6,174 nucleotides of DNA, from the NCBI GenBank assembly GCA_031265595.1, contig JAISCM010000129.1, positions 1-6,174 of the forward strand, read 5' to 3'. Of the stretch, positions 1 to 6,174 are shown in pieces. The position numbers were made by a program, and so were the translations under genes. Within the stretch, counting starts at the first letter, position 1. The number at the start of each line of letters is the position of its first letter. The notes below the pieces were generated by a model, which saw only the letters and a program-made list of their open reading frames with translations, ran no database searches and was not told where the DNA came from. Origin of the DNA: Tannerellaceae bacterium. GTDB lineage: Bacteria > Bacteroidota > Bacteroidia > Bacteroidales > Tannerellaceae.

Positions 1-1755
1 ATGCACTGGCACCTGACGGACGACCAGGGCTGGCGTATCGAAATCAAACAATATCCCAGGCTTACGGAGATAGGCTCTAAACGCATCGAAGGCGAAGGGC
101 ACGAATACGGCGGCTATTATACCCAGGCCGAGATAAAAGAAATCGTGCAATATGCAGCCGACCGCTTTATAACCGTTATCCCGGAGATAGAACTTCCCGG
201 ACATGAGATGGCCGCCATTGCCGCCTACCCCGAACTCTCCTGCAAAGGCGAACAGGGAACGCCCCGTATCGTCTGGGGCGTAGAAGATATTGTACTCTGC
301 GCCGGTAAGGAAAGTACCTTTGAGTTTCTTGAAAATGTATTTAAGGAAGTAGTAGAGCTGTTCCCGTCTGAATACATACATATCGGCGTCGACGAATGTC
401 CAAAGAAGAGTTGGAAAGAATGTCCGCTCTGCCAGCAGCGTATCAGGGAGGAAGGATTAAAAGGAGATGAAGAACATTCGGCCGAAGAACGCTTGCAGAG
501 TTACTTCGTACAGCGCATGGAAAAGGTATTAGCCAAATACGGGAAGAAGATAATCGGTTGGGATGAGATACTCGAAGGCGGACTGGCCCCTACGGCTACC
601 GTGATGTCATGGCGTGGAGAACAGGGCGGTATCGCTGCCGCCAGGCTGGATCATGATGTGATCATGACGCCGCAAAACGATGGGTTGTACCTGGATCGTT
701 ACGAAGGGGATGCTAAGATCGAACCGGTCACCATCGGCGGATTCGCTTCCTTAGAAAAGGTGTACAACTATAACCCTACGCCGGAAGAGGTAGTAGCATT
801 GGGTAAAGAAAAACATATATTAGGCGTACAGTGCAACGCCTGGTCTGAATATATGTACACCAACGAACTGATGGAATACCGCACATTCCCCCGCATCCTT
901 TCATTGGCCGAAACAAGCTGGACGCCGCTCGACCGGAAAGATTACGCCGGCTTTGAACGCCGTCTTGACAATGCGCTCGTTCGTTTGGACGCTCATGCTG
1001 TTACCTATTATATCCCTCAACCGGAACAGCCTGATGGTTCGTGCAACTTCGTAGCCTTTACCGATAAGGCTTCGCTCGAATTTACATCGGTACGCCCGGT
1101 TAAAATGGTGTATACAACGGATGGTTCCGAGCCTTCCCCCGAATCAACGGAATACGCCTCGCCCATTGAATTTACCGGATCCGGCACGCTAAAGATACGT
1201 TCGGTACTGTCATCCGGCAAGATGAGTAAGACGCGTGTCATCACCGTTGAGAAACAAACCCTGGCGCCTGCCGTATCAGTAGAAAAAACATCTCCCGGAT
1301 TGCAGATGCAGGTTACCCCCGGCTATTACCTCCATGTAGACGAACTGGCTAAGGCTACGGAGTGGAAAACGTCTGTACTAAAAGATCTCCCGGAGATGCT
1401 GCTCGTTGAACCCAGCGACGAATCCATGCGTGGCGTTAAATATTATGCTGCCGTGGCTACGGGCTATGTAGATATACCCGAAGACGGCGTTTATTATTTC
1501 TCTACCGACAATGAAGAGGTATGGATAGACGGTAAATTGCTTATCAACAACCGTGGCGAGGTAAAACGCTTTCCGCGCACAGATAAGTCGGTAGCCTTGG
1601 GCAAAGGATTGCACCACTTTAAAGTGGTATTCCTCAGCCATATTATCGGCGGCTGGCCTTCTATCTGGAACAACTGGCACAGAGGAACCGTCTCTTACCG
1701 CAAAGCCGGCGCAGAGAAGTTTGAACGGATCACGCCCGAAATGTTAGTATATTAA
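1..1755 (+). CDS. Beta-N-acetylhexosaminidase, GH20 family (5'-truncated by the window edge)
   Basis: This enzyme removes terminal beta-linked GlcNAc/GalNAc from glycans such as host N- or O-glycans, probably in the periplasm or at the cell surface. The 584 visible residues begin inside the catalytic barrel at the GH20 motif MHWHLTDDQGWR. The first ATG is therefore an internal Met, and the signal peptide and N-terminal GH20b domain should lie upstream of the window. The catalytic Asp-Glu pair is D131-E132 in HIGVDECPK. Substrate-pocket aromatic motifs follow at W187 (GWDEIL), W204 (MSWRG) and W281 (NAWSE), and the barrel ends near residue 310. Residues about 355-415 resemble the Fn3-like chitobiase/hexosaminidase C-terminal module, with YTTDGSEP at 371-378. 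Residues about 440-570 resemble a PA14 domain (DGVYYFSTDNEEVWIDG at 495-511), which is often carbohydrate binding. The frame is intact to TAA, and all key residues are present. Family assignment is firm; substrate and location are inferred. Confidence 0.95.
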   Translation: MHWHLTDDQGWRIEIKQYPRLTEIGSKRIEGEGHEYGGYYTQAEIKEIVQYAADRFITVIPEIELPGHEMAAIAAYPELSCKGEQGTPRIVWGVEDIVLCAGKESTFEFLENVFKEVVELFPSEYIHIGVDECPKKSWKECPLCQQRIREEGLKGDEEHSAEERLQSYFVQRMEKVLAKYGKKIIGWDEILEGGLAPTATVMSWRGEQGGIAAARLDHDVIMTPQNDGLYLDRYEGDAKIEPVTIGGFASLEKVYNYNPTPEEVVALGKEKHILGVQCNAWSEYMYTNELMEYRTFPRILSLAETSWTPLDRKDYAGFERRLDNALVRLDAHAVTYYIPQPEQPDGSCNFVAFTDKASLEFTSVRPVKMVYTTDGSEPSPESTEYASPIEFTGSGTLKIRSVLSSGKMSKTRVITVEKQTLAPAVSVEKTSPGLQMQVTPGYYLHVDELAKATEWKTSVLKDLPEMLLVEPSDESMRGVKYYAAVATGYVDIPEDGVYYFSTDNEEVWIDGKLLINNRGEVKRFPRTDKSVALGKGLHHFKVVFLSHIIGGWPSIWNNWHRGTVSYRKAGAEKFERITPEMLVY

Positions 1756-1843
1756 AAAACAGGCGTAATATTAGTTTAATCCAACGAAAAGTCTGTTATA
1801 ACACGGCAAAGAATCGTTAATAGACAATCACTGAATCTTATAT

Positions 1844-1877
1844 AAACCCATACGTATCAATGGTTACGTATGGGTTT
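1844..1877 (+). terminator. Perfect 13-bp stem-loop downstream of the hexosaminidase gene
   Basis: AAACCCATACGTA (1844-1856) and TACGTATGGGTTT (1865-1877) are exact reverse complements around an 8-nt loop, TCAATGGT. The stem begins 88 nt after the hexosaminidase stop and is followed by CTTTGTG, so the U-tract is formed mainly by the TTT at the end of the stem and the next few bases. On the opposite strand the stem also ends in GGGTTT followed by TATA, but no gene converges on it. It most likely terminates the glycosidase transcript and separates it from the next gene. A regulatory or mRNA-stabilising 3' hairpin is the alternative, since the U-run is weak. Confidence 0.7.
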
Positions 1878-1878
1878 C

Positions 1879-1911
1879 TTTGTGCCTTAACATTTCGGGG
1901 ATCTGCCTTTG
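1879..1911 (+). promoter_or_regulatory. Candidate Bacteroidetes-type promoter for the secreted-protein pair
   Basis: TTTG at 1879-1882 lies 21 nt before TGCCTTTG at 1904-1911, which matches the -7 consensus TAnnTTTG at all but one fixed position. Transcription would begin near 1918 and leave a leader of roughly 90 nt. The -33 box sits immediately after the terminator stem. A second possibility is TACGTTTA at 1968-1975, also one mismatch, with TTTA at 1946-1949 and an 18-nt gap. Neither is decisive. The rest of 1756-2010 shows no coding potential that I can support. Confidence 0.3.
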
Positions 1912-2010
1912 CCTTTTCAGTAACTTCAACATTCCATTCGTATTATTTAATAAAAGGAAGCGGCTGTTACGTTTAACACTTACGTATCTTGCTGCCGTTT
2001 AATAAGAGGT

Positions 2011-2679
2011 ATGGATAAGAGGTTGATTTTATTTCTTTTTGTATGTGTTCATCAAACGGGTAGCCTTTATGCGCAATGGACGGAGAAAGATTCCGTCTGG
2101 CTAAAAGATGTATTGTCCGGCAAAGAACAATTGCAGTTGAACCCCGAAACAAGGGAAGCGATCCGTTCGGGCCGTTTAATTAATACCGGCGCCCCTTCTA
2201 TGGAGTTACTTGCCGCCCCTCCCATCCTGCCCATTTCCAAAGATTTTGATATACAGCCCGCCGATACAACCTCCGGGGAAGCGGTAGATTACAGCCAGAT
2301 GCCTCCCGCCGTCTTAGCGCTTTATAAAAAGGAACTGATGCTTCGCTCCGATACCATCGAAAAGCTGCAAAAAGGCGCTTTTGCCATGCCCGACCTGCGG
2401 GATAAAGACCGGATACAGCTTGGTAAATCCCCCATTTCGGTAGCCGTACAAGCCACGAATGTATATAACGACCAGATAAAAGACGGACAAAAAAGAGGAG
2501 GCGTGGTACTGGGTATCCGCCTAACATTCTCATTGGATGACATCCTGACGGGCATCTTCAGCAAAACGGAAAGAGCCAAACGGCGAAACAAGAAAAAGGC
2601 GAATGCCTGGAAATACTACAACAACTACCCCGAACACTTAGAATGGAAACCCGAAGAAAAACCCGGAGAAACACAATAA
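2011..2679 (+). CDS. Small secreted protein of a Bacteroidales-restricted family (probable DUF4858), copy 1
   Basis: Function is unknown. The 222-residue product starts with a lysine/arginine n-region, a hydrophobic core and SLYA-QW, so signal peptidase I should cut after A21. The mature protein opens with a motif shared with the next gene: QWTEKDSVWL, then VLSGKE (34-39), LNPE (43-46) and an AI.SG..INT segment (50-59). A Pro-rich middle follows (PPAVLALY), then AFAMP (123-127). A beta-rich stretch at about 141-172 ends in GIRLTFSLDDIL. The tail is strongly basic (TERAKRRNKKK) and ends in NAWKYYNNY (198-206) plus an acidic extension. From memory this resembles Pfam DUF4858, but I could not check. 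ATG 2011 gives a complete signal peptide; AGAGG sits only one base before it, too close for a normal Shine-Dalgarno site. It is followed by an overlapping paralogue. It is probably periplasmic; no membrane segment is seen after the signal peptide. Confidence 0.85.
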   Translation: MDKRLILFLFVCVHQTGSLYAQWTEKDSVWLKDVLSGKEQLQLNPETREAIRSGRLINTGAPSMELLAAPPILPISKDFDIQPADTTSGEAVDYSQMPPAVLALYKKELMLRSDTIEKLQKGAFAMPDLRDKDRIQLGKSPISVAVQATNVYNDQIKDGQKRGGVVLGIRLTFSLDDILTGIFSKTERAKRRNKKKANAWKYYNNYPEHLEWKPEEKPGETQ

Positions 2680-3197
2680 TACTCCTGTTCTGTTGCCTGC
2701 AAAATACAGCCCTGATCTATGCCCAATGGACAAAAGAAGATTCCGTTTGGCTCGACAAGGTATTGTCTGGCAAAGAAACGATAAAGCTTACCCCCGAATT
2801 TCAGCAAGCCATCGAATCAGGTACCTTCCTGAATACAGATATACAATCGCCCTCGAAGCAGATGAAGATCGCTCCGGGACGCATACCCATCAATAAAGAT
2901 TTTACAGAATACCTCAGCCCGGGGAAGCTACTGAAAGACATAGAAGAGGCAAGAGATGTTGACCCTTTCAGTATCCCCCCGGCTGTTTTTATGCGATACG
3001 GCCCGGCTATATCTCTACCGGAAAACAAGGCTGGCAACGCTTTCGTAATGCCCGGTCATATCAAAGAAAACGCGGCAAGACCTTCCGGCCGCTCCTTCGA
3101 CGACGCCTTACGAAGCATTTTCAGCCCCTCCTTCAGGGCAAGAGAAAGAAACCGGAATAATGCAAATGCCTGGAAAACATATAATGATTATTGGTAA
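2643..3197 (+). CDS. Small secreted protein, shorter paralogue of the upstream gene (probable DUF4858), copy 2
   Basis: Function is unknown. The 184-residue product is a diverged duplicate of the gene before it. Shared blocks are YAQWT..DSVWL (26-36), VLSGKE, L.PE, AI.SG and NT near the N-terminus, then PI.KDF, PPAV, AF.MP (133-137), S.DD (151-154) and NANAWK.YN.Y (173-183). Between AF.MP and S.DD it lacks about 33 residues that the first copy has. The Arg-rich start followed by IILLFCCLQ and IYA-Q gives a signal peptide cut after A27. ATG 2643 is the only in-frame ATG that keeps this signal peptide, so the gene begins 37 nt inside its neighbour, in another frame, which suggests translational coupling. 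It ends at TAA 3195-3197, which overlaps the next gene's promoter region. The DUF4858 name is from memory; the paralogy itself is visible. Confidence 0.83.
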   Translation: METRRKTRRNTIILLFCCLQNTALIYAQWTKEDSVWLDKVLSGKETIKLTPEFQQAIESGTFLNTDIQSPSKQMKIAPGRIPINKDFTEYLSPGKLLKDIEEARDVDPFSIPPAVFMRYGPAISLPENKAGNAFVMPGHIKENAARPSGRSFDDALRSIFSPSFRARERNRNNANAWKTYNDYW

Positions 3198-3221
3198 AAT
3201 CCGGTTTATCGTTTACCTTTG
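3190..3221 (+). promoter_or_regulatory. Bacteroidetes sigma-ABfr-type promoter for the lipoprotein-rsmG-hydrolase operon
   Basis: TACCTTTG at 3214-3221 is an exact match to the Bacteroidetes -7 consensus TAnnTTTG. ATTG at 3190-3193 sits 20 nt upstream as the -33 box (consensus TTTG). Transcription should start near 3228, leaving a short A/T-rich leader of about 20 nt before ATG 3249. The -33 box lies in the last two codons of the upstream gene, just before its TAA. There is no room for a terminator between the two transcription units, so some read-through from upstream is likely. Confidence 0.7.
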
Positions 3222-3248
3222 CGGCATAACTAAATAAAACTACGTTTC

Positions 3249-4100
3249 ATGGGAATGAATATAAGTAAGCCTTTATTTACGATCGTCTTAGTAAGCGCTT
3301 TACTGGGTAGCTGCCGGACAGACAAGAAGACGACTACTGAAAACAACATACAGTTTGACTCGGTCACTGTGGATACAACATACCATATACTGGAGCAACC
3401 GGACAACCCTGCTTGTAATCTCCAGATCAAATTCATTTATCCCACCGGATTCGGAGATAAAGATGTACTAAGCCAGATCAGAAAACATTTTGTTGTTTCT
3501 TATTTCGGTGATATATACGAAGAGCTTACTCCCGAACAAGCCGTAGACGAATATGTAAACATTTATCTGGAAGACTATAAAAGCCTGGAAGATGACTTTA
3601 AGGAAGAGAAAGAAAAGTCGAAAGATGCGCCTGTTGACGCCTGGTTCTCTTATTATGAAGCGTCGTATGATGAGATTACCTTTAATAAAGCAAACCTGCT
3701 ATGTTATTCCGTAACCTTTGAAAACTATACGGGAGGCGCTCACGGCTCACAAACGCAGACAAATGTTGTATTGAACCTTCAGACGGGAGAAATTGTTAAG
3801 GAAAAAGACATCTTTATAGAAGACTTTCAGGATGCGTTAGCTCTTCTGCTGGTAGACAAGATTGCCAGACAAAACGAAGTAGAAAATGTGAAGGAATTGG
3901 AAAGTATAGGTTTTTTCAGCGCCGACGAAATATACCCGAATGGAAACTTCCTGGTGGATGAAGAGGGTATTACGTATTATTTCAACGAATTTGAAATAGC
4001 CGCTTATGTAGTAGGTATCACCCGTGTGAAGTTATTATACAGTGACATCAAACCGTTGCTCAGGAAAGACAGTCCCCTCTCAGCATTAATACGAGACTAA
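3249..4100 (+). CDS. DUF3298 (RsiV-like) domain lipoprotein
   Basis: This is a 283-residue predicted lipoprotein of unknown substrate. The N-terminus has a hydrophobic segment ending in the lipobox LLGSC, so C22 should be lipidated. The residues after it (RTDKK) lack the acidic surface-export signal known from Bacteroidetes lipoproteins, so an inner-leaflet, periplasm-facing position is more likely. Residues about 57-125 look like the DUF4163-type half that often precedes DUF3298. The DUF3298 half follows, with the hallmark YTGGAHG at 160-166, LNLQTGEIV, and near the end the typical FNEFEIAAYVVGI segment. DUF3298 also forms the extracytoplasmic part of RsiV, the anti-sigma factor that binds lysozyme in Bacillus. 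This protein has no transmembrane anti-sigma portion, so a direct sigma-factor role is unlikely. ATG 3249 is used; ATG 3255 is possible. It is first in an operon with rsmG, one base apart. Confidence 0.85.
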   Translation: MGMNISKPLFTIVLVSALLGSCRTDKKTTTENNIQFDSVTVDTTYHILEQPDNPACNLQIKFIYPTGFGDKDVLSQIRKHFVVSYFGDIYEELTPEQAVDEYVNIYLEDYKSLEDDFKEEKEKSKDAPVDAWFSYYEASYDEITFNKANLLCYSVTFENYTGGAHGSQTQTNVVLNLQTGEIVKEKDIFIEDFQDALALLLVDKIARQNEVENVKELESIGFFSADEIYPNGNFLVDEEGITYYFNEFEIAAYVVGITRVKLLYSDIKPLLRKDSPLSALIRD

Positions 4101-4101
4101 T

Positions 4102-4740
4102 ATGATGATAAACGACCAACTGTCTGTACTGGAATCTTATTTCAGCGAGCTTACGGATAAACAAAAAGAACAATTGGAAGCTCTTTATCCCCTCTATGCC
4201 GACTGGAATACGAAGATCAATGTGATTTCGAGGAAAGACATTGACAATCTGTACCTGCATCACGTACTTCATTCGTTGGGGATTGTCAGCATGCTGAAGT
4301 TCAAAGACGATACTACCGTAATGGATATAGGGACGGGAGGCGGCTTTCCCGGTATTCCCTTAGCCATTTACTTTCCGAATGTACAGTTCCACCTGGTAGA
4401 CAGTATCGGGAAAAAGATAAAAGTGGCGCAGGCCGTAGCCGAAGCGATCGGGCTTGCCAATGTTACGTTTCGCCAGGCAAGGGGCGAGGAAGAGAAACAG
4501 ACGTTTGACTTTGTGGTCAGCCGTGCTGTGATGCCGTTAGTCGATTTAGTGAAAATCGTTACTAAAAACATAAAGAAGAAGCAAAAGAACGCTCTCCCCA
4601 ACGGGTTGATCTGTCTTAAAGGAGGCGAACTCCAGCATGAGATACAACCGTTCAGGAATAAAGCCGTCTCTGCCGAATTAAGCGGGTATTTCAGGGAAAC
4701 CTATTTCAAAACTAAAAAAGTAGTATATATACCATTATGA
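4102..4740 (+). CDS. rsmG: 16S rRNA (guanine(527)-N7)-methyltransferase RsmG
   Basis: RsmG (GidB) uses S-adenosylmethionine to methylate N7 of G527 in the 530 loop of 16S rRNA in the cytoplasm. In several bacteria its loss gives low-level streptomycin resistance. The 212-residue length matches the family (E. coli about 207). Visible hallmarks are WNTKINVISRKD near the N-terminus and LYLHHVLHSL after it. The Rossmann SAM-binding loop is MDIGTGGGFPGIP at 74-86, followed by the acidic strand end in HLVDSIGKK. R127 in ARGEE and R141 in VVSRAV sit where the family has conserved arginines, and LKGGEL (172-177) completes the fold. Start ATG 4102 is one base after the lipoprotein stop; ATG 4105 is an alternative. 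Its TGA overlaps the next gene's ATG as ATGA, so translation of the three genes is probably coupled. Confidence 0.96.
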   Translation: MMINDQLSVLESYFSELTDKQKEQLEALYPLYADWNTKINVISRKDIDNLYLHHVLHSLGIVSMLKFKDDTTVMDIGTGGGFPGIPLAIYFPNVQFHLVDSIGKKIKVAQAVAEAIGLANVTFRQARGEEEKQTFDFVVSRAVMPLVDLVKIVTKNIKKKQKNALPNGLICLKGGELQHEIQPFRNKAVSAELSGYFRETYFKTKKVVYIPL

Positions 4741-5375
4741 TCACAATAAAATCATTTGAATTTAATTATTTCTCAGTCAACACCTATATTTTGCATGATG
4801 AGAGCGGAGAGGCTGTATTAATAGATTGCGGCTGTTTCTGCAAAGAAGAAGAACTGAAACTGAGTAATTATATCATTGCCAATAAACTTACGCTGAAACA
4901 TCTGCTTTGCACCCATCTTCATCTGGATCATGTATTCGGCAATGAATTTGTGAACAGGACGTATGGGCTCAGGCCGCAGGCGCATAAAGCCGATGTGGAA
5001 GCGCTTCCCTCGGCGCAGGAACAGGCGCGCTTGTTCGGGCTTCAAGACAGGATACAAAGTATTCCGGTAGAAAAATATATTGTGGGAAATGAAGTGATCA
5101 AATTCGGGCATTCGGAATTAACCGCTTTGCTTGTCCCCGGACATTCGCCCGGCAGCCTGGTGTTCTATAATAAGAAGAACGGCTTTGCTGTCACCGGCGA
5201 TGTTATTTTTCAGGGAAGTATCGGGCGAACAGACCTTTGGGGCGGCAATCAGGAAGTATTGATCGCTGCTATCAAAGACAAGATACTATCGCTGCCCGAT
5301 GAAACGATCCTTTACCCGGGCCATGGGCCGGAGACGAATGTGATCAGCGAGAGCCTGAACAATCCTTTTTTATAA
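4737..5375 (+). CDS. Metallo-beta-lactamase-fold hydrolase, glyoxalase II-like
   Basis: This 212-residue cytoplasmic enzyme has the full di-metal set of the glyoxalase II/hydroxyacylglutathione hydrolase type. THLHLDH at 59-65 gives H60, H62, D64 and H65; H136 is in PGHSPGS; D155 is in VTGDVIF; H196 is in LYPGHGPET. FQGSIGRTDL after D155 is also typical of the small YcbL-like members. The extra C-terminal substrate domain of true glutathione-dependent glyoxalase II is absent at this length, so thioester hydrolysis is a reasonable guess but the substrate is unknown. No signal peptide is seen. The start overlaps the rsmG stop by 4 nt (ATGA), which supports this ATG and co-translation. gcvP begins 35 bp downstream. 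Fold and metal site are certain; the reaction is inferred. Confidence 0.94.
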   Translation: MITIKSFEFNYFSVNTYILHDESGEAVLIDCGCFCKEEELKLSNYIIANKLTLKHLLCTHLHLDHVFGNEFVNRTYGLRPQAHKADVEALPSAQEQARLFGLQDRIQSIPVEKYIVGNEVIKFGHSELTALLVPGHSPGSLVFYNKKNGFAVTGDVIFQGSIGRTDLWGGNQEVLIAAIKDKILSLPDETILYPGHGPETNVISESLNNPFL

Positions 5376-5410
5376 TATGATTTTCTTATCTTAAAAAACA
5401 CAATAATGCT

Positions 5411-6174
5411 ATGGATACGAATAAATTCGTTAATCGCCATGTAGGTATTGCAGAAGAAGAGATCCCTTCTATGCTGCAAACGATAGGTGTTCAATCACTG
5501 GACGAGCTTATCGACCGGACGATCCCATCGGATATCCGTTTGAATAAGACGCTGAATCTTCCCGAACCGATGACGGAAAGGGAATTTGCCGAACACATCG
5601 CCGAACTTGCTTCCAAAAACCAGGTATTTACTTCCTATATCGGTATGGGTTGGTATGATACCGTATGCCCGGCTCCTATCCAACGGAATGTGTTGGAGAA
5701 TCCGGTTTGGTATACCTCTTATACGCCTTATCAGGCGGAAGTTTCGCAAGGAAGGCTGGAAGCCTTGTTAAACTTCCAGACGGTTATCTGCGAACTGACG
5801 GGTCTTCCCCTTACGAACTGCTCCCTGCTCGACGAAGCAACAGCCGCAGCCGAAGCAGCCACCATGCTATACGGCACACGCAGCCGCACACAGATCAAAG
5901 CAGCAGCCAATACTTTATTTGTAGATAAGTACCTGTTTGAATCGTCATTGGCCGTTATCCACACACGTATGGCCCCACAAGGGATCAAGGTCGTAACAGG
6001 CGATTATAAGACATTTCATTTTACCGAAGATGTATTTGCCGCTATTGTGCAGTATCCCAATGCGAACGGGTCGGTTGAAGATTATACGGAATTTGTGAAA
6101 CAGGCCAATGAGCATGGTACACGTGTAGCTGTGGCTGCCGACTTAATGAGCCTCGTAATGCTTACCCCTCCCGG
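5411..6174 (+). CDS. gcvP: Glycine dehydrogenase (decarboxylating), glycine cleavage system P protein (3'-truncated by the window edge)
   Basis: GcvP is the pyridoxal-phosphate enzyme that decarboxylates glycine and passes the aminomethyl group to the lipoyl arm of GcvH. The first 254 codons are here, out of about 950 in the family, and the frame is open to the edge. The start MDTNKFVNRHVGIAEEEI fits the usual short leader before RH.G. Residues 104-108 begin the signature YTPYQAEVSQGRLEALLNFQ, and NCSLLDEATAAAEAA lies at 136-150; many homologues have Ala where C137 stands. The PLP lysine is in the C-terminal half, outside the window. The gene starts 35 bp after the hydrolase. The gap is A/T-rich, with only a weak promoter-like TATCTTAA at 5387-5394, so read-through from the rsmG operon is possible. 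No glycine-riboswitch-sized leader fits in the gap. ATG 5406 is out of frame. Confidence 0.96.
   Translation, partial: MDTNKFVNRHVGIAEEEIPSMLQTIGVQSLDELIDRTIPSDIRLNKTLNLPEPMTEREFAEHIAELASKNQVFTSYIGMGWYDTVCPAPIQRNVLENPVWYTSYTPYQAEVSQGRLEALLNFQTVICELTGLPLTNCSLLDEATAAAEAATMLYGTRSRTQIKAAANTLFVDKYLFESSLAVIHTRMAPQGIKVVTGDYKTFHFTEDVFAAIVQYPNANGSVEDYTEFVKQANEHGTRVAVAADLMSLVMLTPP

Noticed and set aside
1017..1244. Open frame on the minus strand within the hexosaminidase C-terminal module
   Set aside because: It lies fully inside an intact, recognisable gene, shows no family motif and has no promoter; it is a shadow frame.
1378..1680. 100-codon minus-strand open frame opposite the PA14-like domain
   Set aside because: It is antisense to well-conserved coding sequence, with no recognisable domain or leader signals.
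2011..3197. Reading the paralogous pair as one gene broken by a frameshift
   Set aside because: Each frame has its own signal peptide and its own conserved C-terminal NAW motif, so they are two complete genes rather than halves of one.
4785..4795. TATATTTTG near the start of the MBL gene as an internal promoter
   Set aside because: Its spacing is one base off TAnnTTTG in either register, and it lies within coding sequence that explains it.
5366..5398. TTTTTTA ... TAAAAAA possible hairpin between the hydrolase and gcvP as a terminator
   Set aside because: The stem would be seven A/T pairs around a 19-nt loop, too weak for a terminator; it looks like ordinary A/T-rich leader sequence.
5376..5410. 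Glycine riboswitch before gcvP
   Set aside because: The gap is only 35 bp, far too short for a glycine aptamer, and no conserved aptamer sequence is visible.
5586..5928. Two overlapping + strand open frames inside gcvP
   Set aside because: The gcvP frame through this stretch carries clear family signatures (YTPYQ, SLLDEATAAAEA); the others are Arg/Ser-rich out-of-frame translations.

Overview
The window looks like chromosomal DNA from a gut Bacteroidales bacterium, with Parabacteroides or Bacteroides as the best guess. Four things point there. The genes have A/T-rich leaders without convincing Shine-Dalgarno sequences. One intergenic region carries the Bacteroidetes-type promoter (TAnnTTTG at -7 with a TTG-type box about 20 nt upstream). 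The glycosidase is a modular GH20 enzyme typical of these glycan degraders. The order rsmG, MBL-fold hydrolase, gcvP is one I recall from Bacteroides genomes. All recognised genes lie on the + strand, and no mobile element, CRISPR array, tRNA or rRNA was seen.

Region 1 (1-1755) is the 3' part of a beta-N-acetylhexosaminidase: a GH20 catalytic domain, a chitobiase/hexosaminidase C-terminal-like module and a PA14-like domain. Its N-terminus lies off the left edge. It is followed at 1844-1877 by a perfect 13-bp stem that probably ends its transcript.

Region 2 (2011-3197) holds two tandem, overlapping paralogous genes for small secreted proteins of a Bacteroidales-restricted uncharacterised family (probably DUF4858, from memory). 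The second gene starts inside the first, with a 37-nt overlap, and lacks about 33 residues found in the first. This pair is the least understood part of the window.

Region 3 (3190-5375) is a compact three-gene operon behind a near-consensus promoter: a DUF3298/RsiV-like lipoprotein, the 16S rRNA methyltransferase RsmG and a glyoxalase-II-like metallo-beta-lactamase-fold hydrolase. Gene spacing is 1 bp and then a 4-bp ATGA overlap.

Region 4 (5411 to the right edge) is the first 254 codons of gcvP, the glycine cleavage system P protein. It starts 35 bp after the hydrolase and may be read with it.

Apart from the duplicated secreted pair and the lipoprotein tied to rsmG, the content is ordinary housekeeping and glycan metabolism. 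I did not find a convincing new multi-gene system.
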